49,014 bases of DNA from Peptococcaceae bacterium BRH_c4a (GTDB lineage: Bacteria > Bacillota > Desulfotomaculia > Desulfotomaculales > Desulfocucumaceae): positions 1 to 49,014 of the forward strand of contig LADN01000058.1 of NCBI GenBank assembly GCA_000961585.1, in the 5' to 3' direction. This document shows, piece by piece, positions 32,408 to 41,324 of this stretch (its first letter is position 1; each line of letters begins with the position of its first letter). The position numbers were made by a program, and so were the translations under genes. The notes under the pieces were generated by a model. The model was not told the DNA's origin, did no database searches, and saw nothing but the letters and a program-made list of their open reading frames with translations.

Positions 32408-33829
32408 CTACCTGCCGCTTAACGGCCCGATTTCGGAATTGCTGTAATAGTATTTCAATATTTCCTGGTAATTATAACCTTTCCTGGCCATCCCAAGGGC
32501 CCCGTACTGGGACATTCCCAGCCCGTGCCCAAATCCAGAGCCGGTAAATATAACACTGTTCAGTTTACCATCCGGTGCGCTTTCCTTTTTCATGGTGAAA
32601 AGGGAGCTTTTCAAACCAAAAACTATCCGTACCGCATCAGCGTTTGATATTTCCAGCCTGAGGGGTTTTTTTTCGGCATCCAGTCCGGTGATCCTTACCT
32701 TCTTTACCCGGGCGCCGGTGGAGGTCTTCTCCAAAATCTCAATATCGTCCACCCTGGTAAAGATTTTTTCGGGTTCTCCGGCCCTGTTGTAATATCCTTT
32801 TCTGCCGGTCAACTGGCTGACCAGTTGTTCCTTGCTGTAAGACACCGACCAGTTGTAATGGTTTTCATTTTTGTCGTATGGGTCAGACTTTGCCTTGATA
32901 TAATCCAGCGATTCGGCCCATACATCCCGGGCATCCTCTATGTATCCGCCGCTGCTGCTGTGGAAGAATGCGCTGATGGGCTTCCCTTCACACAATACAA
33001 GCTGGCCGCCGGTCTCATTAACGGCCCTGGTGGCATTGGGATGCTCGGCGTCATACCCTCCATACACCTGGCTCATTTGGGTGGCCAGTAGATCAAAACC
33101 CTGGTTTCTGTAGGTTCCCAGGTGAGCCACGGCGTAGCTGCGGGATGACACAGCCTGGGCCTTTTGCGCCTCCGGAAGCCAGGAGGCCGGCATTTCCCTG
33201 GGAAGAACCCCGTATATATACTCCTCCAGGGGCAATTCATTTATAATGGTGATTCCACCCGGCTGCAGCCTGAATTCCATGTCTCCCCGGTAATTCTGGG
33301 GACGGCCCGCCACCGAAAGAGCGACCAGGTTAAGATCCTTATTTCCCTGCAGTCCATAGGTTCCGGAGCCGCTTAAAACTTTTATATTACCCGAGTCCAT
33401 ACGTAAACCGAAAACCTTCCCCCCGGCCCCCAACACCTGCAGGTTATCTGAGGCTGCAATGTTTTTCAGGTTTCCGCGGCCTCCCAGAACGGCCACCATC
33501 TGACTGACCTGCTGCAATCCCAGAGTGCTTCCGGCATTTACCGCCAACTGTCCATTCTTATATAGCTGCAGGCCTGTGCCTGAATACTTGGCCTGCCACC
33601 TCTCCCCGGGCAGCACGTCGGATACGGCCCCACCGGTCAGCCGGTTGACCAACCGGTACCTGCCCCTTACGCTAAAGTCCTGTGTCTGCGCATCCTGAAC
33701 CAAACCCACCTTTATTGTTTTGGGTATGACTGAAACTTCGCTGCTCGCCCGGCAAGGGAGCGCGGTAATCAGAAAGACCAAAAAAAACAGTGGGGCCACG
33801 TATGATAATTTTAATTTGCCATACCCCAT
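32408..33829 (-). CDS. spoIID: SpoIID/LytB-domain protein
   Basis: 473 residues from the ATG at 33829, which has GGAGG nine bases upstream; earlier codons are not needed. A signal peptide (SYVAPLFFLVFLITALPCRA) precedes an N-terminal region of unknown fold. A SpoIID domain follows, with GGITIINELPLEEYIYGVLPREMPASWLPEAQKAQAVSSRSYA, YGGYDAEHPNATRAVNETGGQLV, FHSSSGGYIEDARDVW and the C-terminal VIFTGSGFGHGLGMSQYGALGMARKGYNYQEILKYYY. SpoIID is a lytic transglycosylase in forespore engulfment; related LytB proteins act in vegetative wall turnover. Its place between ruv and queA is common in this lineage, so the vegetative alternative remains open. Confidence 0.9.
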   Translation of the reverse strand: MGYGKLKLSYVAPLFFLVFLITALPCRASSEVSVIPKTIKVGLVQDAQTQDFSVRGRYRLVNRLTGGAVSDVLPGERWQAKYSGTGLQLYKNGQLAVNAGSTLGLQQVSQMVAVLGGRGNLKNIAASDNLQVLGAGGKVFGLRMDSGNIKVLSGSGTYGLQGNKDLNLVALSVAGRPQNYRGDMEFRLQPGGITIINELPLEEYIYGVLPREMPASWLPEAQKAQAVSSRSYAVAHLGTYRNQGFDLLATQMSQVYGGYDAEHPNATRAVNETGGQLVLCEGKPISAFFHSSSGGYIEDARDVWAESLDYIKAKSDPYDKNENHYNWSVSYSKEQLVSQLTGRKGYYNRAGEPEKIFTRVDDIEILEKTSTGARVKKVRITGLDAEKKPLRLEISNADAVRIVFGLKSSLFTMKKESAPDGKLNSVIFTGSGFGHGLGMSQYGALGMARKGYNYQEILKYYYSNSEIGPLSGR

Positions 33830-34041
33830 CTTTACATCCTCCGGAAAATTAGTTAATATGGTTAACTTCGACAATATTATAATTTTTTCCTGCCTGAAAA
33901 CAATAACCTCCGCAAGGGGGTTATTGTTTAGTTCATAGCATGACGCACTCAATAGCTGAGAAACATTTGCAAAAACATTTGTTTCCCTATAGGCATATGT
34001 TTTAACCTATGTTATTATTCTATTGAAAGGGGGAATGAAGC

Positions 34042-34083
34042 ATTAAGAGTTACTCCTCCAAAGAGGTTCTAGAATTATTATAA
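34042..34083 (+). pseudogene. hicA toxin remnant, first 13 codons only
   Basis: ATT AAG AGT TAC TCC TCC AAA GAG GTT CTA GAA TTA TTA TAA reads IKSYSSKEVLELL-stop, which matches the usual HicA opening (MKSYSSxEV...LL) except that ATG is now ATT. A GGGGGAA ribosome site is still present. The remaining ~60 codons, including the catalytic His, are gone, and hicB begins 29 bases later. An ATAGG-N12-CCTAT inverted repeat upstream (33989-34010) may be the old operator. Confidence 0.7.
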
Positions 34084-34112
34084 AATAAAAATAATATTGG
34101 AGGCACTTAAAG

Positions 34113-34598
34113 ATGGATAAATATATTTACATTGCAGTCTTTGACCCGTGTGAAGAAGGTGGTTACTGCGTTACCTTTCCGGATTTACCGGGCTGCATTA
34201 CCCAGGGCAATAACATCGGAGAAGCTCTGGATATGGCAAAAGAGGCAATGAGTCTTCACCTTTACGGCATGGAAGATGACCATGATCCCATCCCACCACC
34301 CACGTCTCCAGAAAAAGTAGAGGTACCCGACGGTGGATTTGTCAGCCTGATCGAAGTTTGGATGCCGCCGTTTCGAGATAAAATGTCCAATAAGGCGGTA
34401 AATAAGATGGTTACCCTCCCTAAGTGGCTTAAAGACATGGCAGAGCATGAGAAGGTTAATTTCTCCCACATTCTCCAGGACGCCCTGAAAAGCTACTTGG
34501 GCGTTACTGGTAAAGACCAGATAAAAAAACGCCCTGAAGGGCGCTTGGGAATCCAGAATCCAGAAGCCAGAAGCCAGAATGGTGACAGGCTGCCTTAA
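34113..34598 (+). CDS. hicB: HicB-family antitoxin, orphan
   Basis: Antitoxin of a HicAB system: it binds and neutralises the HicA RNase and represses its own promoter. 161 residues: the partial RNase-H-like HicB fold (YIAVFDPCEEGGYCVTFPDLPGCITQGNNIGEALDMAKEAMSLHL), then a ribbon-helix-helix part (MVTLPKWLKDMAEHEKVNFSHILQDALKSYLGV, residues ~106-138). The last ~25 residues (KKRPEGRLGIQNPEARSQNGD...) are translated from the adjoining repeat element and are not family sequence. Its toxin partner survives only as a 13-codon remnant. The ribosome site TTGGAGG is good, so it may still be made and act as a DNA-binding protein. Confidence 0.88.
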   Translation: MDKYIYIAVFDPCEEGGYCVTFPDLPGCITQGNNIGEALDMAKEAMSLHLYGMEDDHDPIPPPTSPEKVEVPDGGFVSLIEVWMPPFRDKMSNKAVNKMVTLPKWLKDMAEHEKVNFSHILQDALKSYLGVTGKDQIKKRPEGRLGIQNPEARSQNGDRLP

Positions 34599-34980
34599 AA
34601 GCGACCCTCAAGCGACCCCACAGCGACATGCAGTGAGGGGGAGTGATTTAAGTCCGTGCGGAATGTACCGGAGGCTGCTACTGTCTCTTAACGACCGAGC
34701 CTACGGAATGCCGAGCCGGCTGCAGGACGCAGCCGGAAGCCGGAATCGGCGCAAGGACGCGGCGTTGGAGGCGGTCGGTATTCCGTTGGCGACCGAGTTT
34801 AGAGACAGTTGCAGCAGGAGGTAATGCAGGCCGGACTTAAATCGCTCCGCCTACCCATTAGCGACCATGCAGTGACCCTCAAGCGACATGCATGAGGGGG
34901 GAGGGGTTTAAGTCCAGCCGGAGGATAAGCAGATCGGACAAAAAACCCCTTCGCCGACCACGGAGCGACCCCGAAGGAAT
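34524..34980 (+). repeat. Structured intergenic repeat, full copy plus internally deleted second copy
   Basis: Left hairpin cgccctgaagggcg, heptads, GCGAC flank and full core 34641-34847. Immediately downstream, after another GCGAC unit, a shortened core of the 18.4 kb type runs from about 34896 to 34955: the outer-stem left arm (gaggggtttaagtcc), ccggaggataagcagatc, then ggac and the right arm, without the ~150 bases of inner stems. The full core differs from copy 1 at two inner positions, both giving G-U pairs. Confidence 0.8.
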
Positions 34981-34989
34981 CAGGACCAA

Positions 34990-35217
34990 TCACCTTCTGA
35001 AAACCAGATTCAATAGAATGGTTAAAATTATGCTCAGAAGTATGGACGAAACCACCGGGAAGTAGAAGGAAAAGTTCCCCTTCTGGATAAATATGTCTCC
35101 GGGGAGCCGGCCCAGGCCTAAAAGCTTTCCAGCGGCCATCATCAGCGCCCCCATTACCACCAGCAGCAATCCCCCCAGTAAAACCATCTTCCCCAGGGAA
35201 AAAAATGTTCCACTCAC
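34990..35217 (-). CDS. DUF2905 membrane protein
   Basis: 75 residues from GTG at 35217: two membrane helices (MVLLGGLLLVVMGALMMAAG and FYFPVVSSILLSIILTILLNLVF) separated by the conserved LGRLPGDIFIQKGNFSFYFP, the DUF2905 signature. Function unknown. The GTG overlaps the queH stop (GTGA), with AGGGGG eight bases upstream, so translation is coupled; longer in-frame starts lie inside queH. It normally sits beside ruvB in this lineage. Confidence 0.88.
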   Translation of the reverse strand: MSGTFFSLGKMVLLGGLLLVVMGALMMAAGKLLGLGRLPGDIFIQKGNFSFYFPVVSSILLSIILTILLNLVFRR

Positions 35218-35765
35218 GATCCCGGCCCCCTGTTCTTCTTCCTGCAATACCTTTCCTTTTCGCTGTAGATGCAGCCGCAGTATTTCTGCCGGTACAGTCC
35301 CATTTCTCTGGAACGCTCGACGGCATCTCTGTAGCCCGGACGAAAATCCCGATAGACAAACTGCAATCCGGTTTCCCGGGACACCTCCCCACCTATCTCC
35401 CTGATCAAATCGTGCTTTTGATAAGGGCTGACCAGAAGGGTGGTGGAGAAGGCGTCAAATTTATTCTGCACGGCCACCTGGGCCGTCCGGCGCAGCCTCA
35501 TGACATAGCAAAAGAAGCATCTTTCACCTTCACGGTGGACAACACCCCTTATGAATTCCTCCAGAAGATAGTCCTCATCAAATATCATAGGCAGTCCGGC
35601 CCCGGGGGCATACCCGGCAAGGGCCTCCTTCCTGGCCCTCCACTCGGTATAGGGGTGTATATTGGGGTTAAAAAAAAATCCGGTTAAATCCATTTTCTCC
35701 CCCTTTAATACCTCCACAGGGTATATGGAACAGGGGGCGCAGCATGTATGCAGAAGAAGTCTCAT
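35214..35765 (-). CDS. queH: Epoxyqueuosine reductase QueH
   Basis: Reduces epoxyqueuosine in tRNA to queuosine, the non-cobalamin alternative to QueG. 183 residues with the DUF208 motifs: HTCCAPCSIYPVEVL (Cys8, Cys9, Cys12), FFNPNIHPYTEW, ERCFFCYVMRL (Cys83, Cys86), STTLLVSPYQKHDLI and the C-terminal YRQKYCGCIYSEKER. The four cysteines of the CC and CxxC motifs fit the known iron-sulfur and metal sites. It lies with ruvB upstream and in the same transcript as queA and tgt. Confidence 0.94.
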   Translation of the reverse strand: MRLLLHTCCAPCSIYPVEVLKGEKMDLTGFFFNPNIHPYTEWRARKEALAGYAPGAGLPMIFDEDYLLEEFIRGVVHREGERCFFCYVMRLRRTAQVAVQNKFDAFSTTLLVSPYQKHDLIREIGGEVSRETGLQFVYRDFRPGYRDAVERSREMGLYRQKYCGCIYSEKERYCRKKNRGPGS

Positions 35766-35788
35766 ATCTTTTTGGTATTTCCTCCTGT

Positions 35789-35817
35789 CAGCTGTAAGCT
35801 GTAAGCTATAAGCTATT
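35789..35817 (-). repeat. Tandem seven-base repeat upstream of queH
   Basis: The plus strand shows agctgtaagctgtaagctat followed by aagctat, about four units of gctRtaa. It sits between ruvB and the queH ribosome site AGGAGG. Confidence 0.65.
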
Positions 35818-35818
35818 T

Positions 35819-36868
35819 TCAGGGCAGGGGGAGAGAACCCTGTTCCGGGCCCCCTGATTTGCCCGCATAAGCTATCCCCAGATGCTGGTAGGCCGCTCCG
35901 GTAACCACCCTTCCCCGGGATGTACGGGCCAGCAGTCCCTTTTGCATCAGGTAGGGCTCGTATACATCCTCAACCGTATCGGCCTCCTCACCAACTGCGG
36001 CCGCCACGGTATCCAGTCCCACCGGCCCGCCACCGAACTTTTCAATTATTATTCGCAATAGACGCCTGTCTATCTCATCCAGCCCCAGGGGATCGACCTC
36101 GAAAAATTCCAGCGCCTCAACGGCCACCCTTTTATTAATTGCGCCGCCATGCCTCACCTGGGCATAATCACGAACTCTTTTCAAAAGCCTGTTGGCCACC
36201 CTGGGCGTTCCCCTTGCCCTCCTGCCAATTTCCCGCGCCCCTTCGGGATCAATTTTAACGTCCAGTATGGAGGCCGCCCTGGTGATTATAGTTGTAAGAT
36301 CCTCAACGCAGTAGTAATCCAGTCTGCTGATAACACCAAAACGATCCCTCAGGGGGGAGGTGATCATTCCCGCCCTGGTGGTGGCGCCGATCATGGTGAA
36401 CCGGGGTAAATCCAGCCTGATGGAGCGGGCCCCGGGCCCCTTGCCAATAATTATATCTATGGCGTAATCCTCCATGGCCGGGTACAGTATTTCTTCCACC
36501 GGTCTGCTCAAACGGTGGATCTCGTCAATAAAAAGAACATCTCCGGCCCCCAGGTTTGTCAGTATTGCCGCCAGGTCACCGGGTCTTTCAATGGCCGGCC
36601 CCGAAGTGACCCGTATGTTTACCCCCATCTCGCCGGCGATTATATTGGCCAGAGTGGTTTTGCCCAAACCGGGGGGCCCGTAAAGCAGCACATGATCCAG
36701 GGACTCCCCCCTCTCCCTGGCTGCCTGAATAAAAATTTCAATGGTTTCCTTGACCTTTTGCTGCCCTATATATTCCGAAAGCCTGCGGGGTCTGAGGTTG
36801 CCCTCCATTTCGAAATCCTCGGTGCGGATCTCGGGGGATATTATCCTTTTAGCCGGGTAATTTTCCAT
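35819..36868 (-). CDS. ruvB: Holliday junction branch-migration helicase RuvB
   Basis: 349 residues. AAA+ motor of the RuvAB complex with Walker [17 protein letters not shown] (64-71 for GPPGLGKT), Walker [12 protein letters not shown], sensor-1 [21 protein letters not shown], and the C-terminal winged helix [37 protein letters not shown]. It follows ruvA by about 40 bases. Confidence 0.98.
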   Translation of the reverse strand: MENYPAKRIISPEIRTEDFEMEGNLRPRRLSEYIGQQKVKETIEIFIQAARERGESLDHVLLYGPPGLGKTTLANIIAGEMGVNIRVTSGPAIERPGDLAAILTNLGAGDVLFIDEIHRLSRPVEEILYPAMEDYAIDIIIGKGPGARSIRLDLPRFTMIGATTRAGMITSPLRDRFGVISRLDYYCVEDLTTIITRAASILDVKIDPEGAREIGRRARGTPRVANRLLKRVRDYAQVRHGGAINKRVAVEALEFFEVDPLGLDEIDRRLLRIIIEKFGGGPVGLDTVAAAVGEEADTVEDVYEPYLMQKGLLARTSRGRVVTGAAYQHLGIAYAGKSGGPEQGSLPLP

Positions 36869-36910
36869 AATATAACCGCCCTTAAAAAAACTAGTCTTTA
36901 TTATTAAAAG

Positions 36911-37528
36911 CTACCGTCCTGAGGGGGAATCAGCCAATATTCTCAGGGCATGTCGCACCAGTTGAGATGTGGACGTACCGGCTCCCAGTTCCCTCCCCGC
37001 CCTTTCCACCGCCAACGATGCCTGGGACATGCCAAAGCCCAGGGATATCAGAGCCTCCACCGCATCCACGGCAGTTTTGTCCCCCTGCGCCCGGGGCGCC
37101 TCCCCAACGGCTGCGGGGTAATCTTCAGCTTTGATCTTGTCCTTTAGCTCCAGTATAATCCTCTGGGCGCTTTTTTTGCCAATTCCCGGAGCCCGGGTAA
37201 GGAGCGCCACATTTTCGTCATGCAGGGCCAAAACAAGGCTTCGGGGAGTAATTACCGAAAGAAGGCTAAGGGCGCCCTTGGGTCCCACCCCGCTTACATT
37301 GAGCAAAAGGCAAAATATTTCCAGCGCCTCCACCGTGTCAAAGCCGTACAAACTAATGGCATCCTCCCGAACTGCCATTAAGGTATGCAGCAACACCTCC
37401 TGTCCCACAGAAGGCAGTCCGGAAATCATGGAAAGGGGTACGCGCACCAGATAGCCCACCCCGTTGACCTCCACTATAACCGCATCTCCCTTGACCGAAT
37501 GCAACTTTCCCTTTAAAAAAGCTATCAC
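36911..37528 (-). CDS. ruvA: Holliday junction protein RuvA
   Basis: 205 residues from GTG 37528, which overlaps the ruvC stop in a GTGA junction and has GGAGG ten bases upstream; the frame extends to 37570 inside ruvC. Domain I ([31 protein letters not shown]), the helix-hairpin-helix pair ([17 protein letters not shown] and [22 protein letters not shown]) and domain III ([20 protein letters not shown]) are all present. Tetramers bind the four-way junction and load RuvB. Confidence 0.97.
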   Translation of the reverse strand: MIAFLKGKLHSVKGDAVIVEVNGVGYLVRVPLSMISGLPSVGQEVLLHTLMAVREDAISLYGFDTVEALEIFCLLLNVSGVGPKGALSLLSVITPRSLVLALHDENVALLTRAPGIGKKSAQRIILELKDKIKAEDYPAAVGEAPRAQGDKTAVDAVEALISLGFGMSQASLAVERAGRELGAGTSTSQLVRHALRILADSPSGR

Positions 37529-38016
37529 CTGTTCAACGCCTCCGTTCCTGACCACCTGAAGGCATGGCAAACAGCCACGGCCAGGGCATCCGCAACATCA
37601 TCGGGCCGGAGTTTTTCCCTGATACCCAGGAGGGCGGCTATCATAAACTCCACCTGCTGTTTGACGGCCCTTCCGTTTCCCACCACTGCCTGCTTAACCT
37701 GCAGGGGGGTATATTCATATACAGGTATTCCGGACCGCACGGCCGTCAGCATGGCCACCCCCCTGCCATGGCCCACGGCCAGGGCGGTTTTAACATTCTT
37801 ATTGAAAAAAAGTTCTTCAATGGCGAAATGATCGGGCCGGCTCCTTTTTATTACCTCCTCCAGGCCACTGTAAAGAAGCCCCAGACGGCTGGACAATTCC
37901 ATCCCGGAGTCGGTTTTTACACAGCCGTACTCATACACATGAAATGCGTTTTTGTTATACCCGATAACTCCGTAGCCGGTTATGGCGGTGCCGGGATCAA
38001 CTCCTAAAATTATCAA
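37525..38016 (-). CDS. ruvC: Crossover junction endodeoxyribonuclease RuvC
   Basis: 163 residues. Resolves Holliday junctions. The acidic active-site residues are visible: Asp7 in [14 protein letters not shown], Glu in [24 protein letters not shown], and the C-terminal Asp pair in [16 protein letters not shown]. Length is normal. First gene of the ruvCAB set, following bofC by about 80 bases. Confidence 0.97.
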   Translation of the reverse strand: MIILGVDPGTAITGYGVIGYNKNAFHVYEYGCVKTDSGMELSSRLGLLYSGLEEVIKRSRPDHFAIEELFFNKNVKTALAVGHGRGVAMLTAVRSGIPVYEYTPLQVKQAVVGNGRAVKQQVEFMIAALLGIREKLRPDDVADALAVAVCHAFRWSGTEALNR

Positions 38017-38097
38017 AAGGTTACCACTCCATTTAATCAGTTAGATAAAAATTCTTGAATTACCTCAAATATCCTCCCTCATCGAAAAATAGCGTGA

Positions 38098-38739
38098 TTA
38101 CCTTACCCCGATAACCGGCGTTACAACCACTCGGGAAACCTCGTCCAGGTTTTCCAATGAACTGTTCAGGGCTGTCTCATCATAAAACTCCAGATCGTAA
38201 CGAAGAGCCGACCTCTCATCCGGTGACAGCCTGTCGTATTCCCGGGCCTTCTGCAATTTTTCACGCAGGTCCTTGGGTAACTGATCCAGCTTTTTATTCT
38301 CTTCCACTCTCAGAAGCCTGTGGTTAAAGCCCAGGGGTCCCTGGTAAACCGCCAGACTGTCATTATGTATCCCCAGATGTCGGTAAAGGCTGTGCTGCCC
38401 GCAAAAGTCATCAACCTTCTTTCTCAGCACCACCATTTTGTCATCCTTCATATCGACCGACCAGCCGGCGCTTTCCGGGTACTTACCCCGCAGTTCCTTC
38501 AGGTCCTTACCGAGTATCCCGCCAGGGGCCAGACCCTGAAAAACAAGTTCAACATCTCCACATAAAAAGTAGTTTTCCTTTTTAAGAACAGCCCCGGGGG
38601 AGACCACCCCGGCCTGATCCCCAAAAACCGGAAGCACCCTCCAGACCGCCCCCGACAAAAAACCCGCGCTTACAAACACTATCAGCGCCACCGAAATTGA
38701 TAATAAAACACCTGTTACAAACCACCAGATTCTTTTCAC
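38098..38739 (-). CDS. BofC C-terminal-domain-like protein
   Basis: 213 residues with an N-terminal membrane anchor (IWWFVTGVLLSISVALIVFVSAGFL) and an extracytoplasmic part. The segment LYRHLGIHNDSLAVYQGPLG resembles the BofC C-terminal domain, where BofC in Bacillus restrains the SpoIVB protease in the forespore intermembrane space. Bacillus also has bofC beside ruvAB, so position supports the assignment. The rest (ELRGKYPESAGWSVDMKDDKMVVLRKKV, LSPDERSALRYDLEFYDETALNSS) I cannot place. One Cys pair (Cys60, Cys112 region) might form a disulfide. Confidence 0.6.
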   Translation of the reverse strand: MKRIWWFVTGVLLSISVALIVFVSAGFLSGAVWRVLPVFGDQAGVVSPGAVLKKENYFLCGDVELVFQGLAPGGILGKDLKELRGKYPESAGWSVDMKDDKMVVLRKKVDDFCGQHSLYRHLGIHNDSLAVYQGPLGFNHRLLRVEENKKLDQLPKDLREKLQKAREYDRLSPDERSALRYDLEFYDETALNSSLENLDEVSRVVVTPVIGVR

Positions 38740-38797
38740 GCTAATACAGCTCCAACACTTTTTGCCATATTATTTCCGTTTATGCTGTTTGTTAAAC

Positions 38798-38965
38798 GGT
38801 CGCCCTGACGGGCGGTTGGGAATCCAGAAGCCAGAATCCAGAATGATGACAGCCTGCCTTAAAAGCGACCCTCAAGCGACCCGAGAGGAACCAGGGCCGA
38901 CAAGGCTTTAGCGCTTTAATATTTTAATGTTTTAATGTGGCATATACTTTCCTTAACAGTATAAA
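38798..38965 (+). repeat. Structured intergenic repeat, flank-only copy
   Basis: Left hairpin cgccctgacgggcg, cagaagc/cagaatc heptads, one 19-base bracket agcgaccctcaagcgaccc, and directly the right flank resembling that of the 18.4 kb copy (aaggctttagcgctttaat...). No core. A hairpin AGCCGCC-cacg-GGCGGCT at about 38966-38983 closes it and would act as a yebC-direction terminator, with T-rich sequence after it on the minus strand. Further degenerate ttctgNNttctg units run at about 39020-39055. Confidence 0.75.
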
Positions 38966-39071
38966 AGCCGCCCACGGGCGGCTGGAATACAGGACCCAGA
39001 ATCTTCCGGACCGGGATAATTCTGAGTCCTGTGTTCTAAGTTCTGCATTCTGATCATTACAATCTTTCAAA

Positions 39072-39800
39072 CTACTGGTCCGTTTCGAAATTGCTGTATA
39101 CTTCGTCCACGTCATCCAGATCCTCCAGAGCGTCCAAAAGCTTCATCATTTGATCCTCCTGGACACCCTCAATCTTTACCGTGGTTTTGGGGATCATGGA
39201 AACATCGGCCTCAGAAAGCTTTATACCTTTACCGGAGAGTTCTTCCCTTACCGCCTCAAAGCTGTCCGGATCGGTAATAATCTCAAAAATATCCTCCTCG
39301 GATTTTACATCCTCAGCCCCGGCGTCCAGGGCGGCCAGCAGTAGATCGTCCTCATCAACCCCGGTGTCCTTCTCCACCACTATGAGACCTTTTTTTTCAA
39401 ACATCCAGGAAACACAGCCGCTCTCCCCCAGGTTTCCCCCGTACCTTGAAAACAGGTGCCTTATCTCACCGGCAGTACGGTTACGGTTGTCTGTCATTAT
39501 CTCCAGCATCACTGCCACCCCGCCCGGCCCGTAACCCTCATAAACAATTTCCTCGAAGTTGCCGCTGCCCAGTTCCCCTGTTCCTTTCATAATAGCCCTT
39601 TGTATATTATCGTTGGGTATATTGGCTTCCTTGGCCTTGGCCACCGCATTTTTCAGCCTCAGGTTATTATCGGGATCCCCGCCCCCGGCCTTGGCCGCCA
39701 GTATTATCTCTTTACCCAGCTGGGTGAATACTTTTCCTCTTGCTGCGTCAACCTTGGCCTTTTTTCTTTTTATGGTTGCCCATTTAGAGTGTCCTGACAT
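39072..39800 (-). CDS. yebC: YebC/PmpR-family regulator
   Basis: 242 residues beginning [32 protein letters not shown], the family's invariant opening, with [37 protein letters not shown] and the acidic C-terminal domain. YebC proteins are DNA-binding transcription regulators, and recent work on the family links them with ribosomes at polyproline tracts. GGAGG precedes the ATG. Upstream of the ruv block, as in many Firmicutes, although here a repeat separates them. Confidence 0.96.
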   Translation of the reverse strand: MSGHSKWATIKRKKAKVDAARGKVFTQLGKEIILAAKAGGGDPDNNLRLKNAVAKAKEANIPNDNIQRAIMKGTGELGSGNFEEIVYEGYGPGGVAVMLEIMTDNRNRTAGEIRHLFSRYGGNLGESGCVSWMFEKKGLIVVEKDTGVDEDDLLLAALDAGAEDVKSEEDIFEIITDPDSFEAVREELSGKGIKLSEADVSMIPKTTVKIEGVQEDQMMKLLDALEDLDDVDEVYSNFETDQ

Positions 39801-39878
39801 GGTTTGTCAGCCTCCTTCCACCACCGCAAATATTTTAGCACAAAGAAAAAAAAGTTCAAAGCGGCTTTTTATCCTTTA

Positions 39879-41324
39879 TTAATTGCGCCAGAATCTTGAG
39901 CTCAATATCACCAATACGGTATAAAGCTCCAGCCTGCCTATGAGCATACAGAATGACAGCGCGGCCTTGGCAGCCATCGGAAGGGTAAAATAGTTGGTCA
40001 TGGGACCCACCAGGTTAAATCCCGGGCCCACGTTACCCATGGTGGCTGCCACTGCGGATATGGAGCTGACCAGATCCACCCCCAAAGCGGTCAAAAATAC
40101 CACCGAGGCCCCCAGGATAAGCATATACAGAAAGAAGAAGGTCTGCACATTGTCCAGTACCTCCTGGGAGATAACGCCTTTTCCTATACGCAAGGGTATT
40201 ACCGCCTGGGGGTGAATCAACTTCATTATCTGCCGGGAAATACCCTTAAACATGATCAGATAGCGGGAAACCTTTATGCCTCCCCCGGTGGACCCCGCAC
40301 ATCCGCCTATAAACATGAGAAGCAGTATCACCGCCTTGCTCATGGAAGGCCACTGGTCATAATCTGCTGAGGCATAGCCGGTGGTTGTCACGATGGAGGC
40401 CACCTGAAAAAGGGAATCCCTGGCAGCCTTGTCCGCCCCGTAATTTGCGCTGTTCACCAGATCAAAGGTAATCAGGCATACGGACACCAGAATTATTCCC
40501 ATATACAGCCGGGCTTCCGGGTCCTTCAGGGTGGGCCTGAAATTACCCCGCAGGCTGTAGTAGTGAAGGGCAAAGTTAATACCGCTGATGATCATAAAAA
40601 CAACAATGATTAATTCTATCAGCACACTGTCGTAAGCGGCTATACTGGTATTTTTACTGGAAAACCCCCCGGTGGCCACCGTGCCGAAGGTATGGATAAA
40701 TGAATCAAACCAGTCCATTCCGGCGAGTTTAAGCATAAATATTTCCACAACCGTGATAACCAGATATATTTTATACAGCTCCCGGGAAGTCTGGGCTATT
40801 CTGGGCAAAACCTTGCTCTTTGTGGGCCCGGGAACCTCGGCCTTGAACATCTGCAGCCCTGCGATTTTTAGAGACGGTATCAGGGCAACGGTAAGCACAA
40901 TGATTCCCATACCCCCCAGCCAGTGGGTAAGGCTTCTCCAGAACAGCATCCCCCGGGATAATATTTCCACATCAACAATAACCGACGCCCCGGTGGTGGT
41001 AAAGCCCGACATGGTTTCAAAGTAAGCATCCACCGGACTTGGCAGAACGCCGGACAGAACGTACGGCATAGATCCGAACCCGGCCAGCAAAATCCACCCG
41101 AAGGCCGCCACGGCAAAACCCTCCCGGTACCCCACGCTGCCTCCGGCCCCGGCACCCATTAAAAACAGGGCTCCCCCGGCGAAAACAGTAATTACCATAC
41201 TGATCAGGAAAGCTTCAAAGTCACCATTGGCATAGTAAAATGTCATCAAAAGAGAAGGGCCCATGGATACCCCTTCACAGAGCAAAACAAGTCCCAGAGC
41301 CTTTAAAATAAGCTTTGTGTTCAA
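39879..41324 (-). CDS. trkH: Potassium uptake protein TrkH
   Basis: 481-residue membrane subunit of the Trk K+ channel. Selectivity-filter-like segments are visible: SGFTTTGASVI, FGTVATGGFSSKN, VASIVTTTGYASAD and AATMGNVGPGFN, the four pore loops expected. The TTG start directly abuts the trkA stop with GGAGG upstream, so the two genes are translationally coupled. The gate regulator TrkA is the upstream gene. Confidence 0.95.
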   Translation of the reverse strand: MNTKLILKALGLVLLCEGVSMGPSLLMTFYYANGDFEAFLISMVITVFAGGALFLMGAGAGGSVGYREGFAVAAFGWILLAGFGSMPYVLSGVLPSPVDAYFETMSGFTTTGASVIVDVEILSRGMLFWRSLTHWLGGMGIIVLTVALIPSLKIAGLQMFKAEVPGPTKSKVLPRIAQTSRELYKIYLVITVVEIFMLKLAGMDWFDSFIHTFGTVATGGFSSKNTSIAAYDSVLIELIIVVFMIISGINFALHYYSLRGNFRPTLKDPEARLYMGIILVSVCLITFDLVNSANYGADKAARDSLFQVASIVTTTGYASADYDQWPSMSKAVILLLMFIGGCAGSTGGGIKVSRYLIMFKGISRQIMKLIHPQAVIPLRIGKGVISQEVLDNVQTFFFLYMLILGASVVFLTALGVDLVSSISAVAATMGNVGPGFNLVGPMTNYFTLPMAAKAALSFCMLIGRLELYTVLVILSSRFWRN

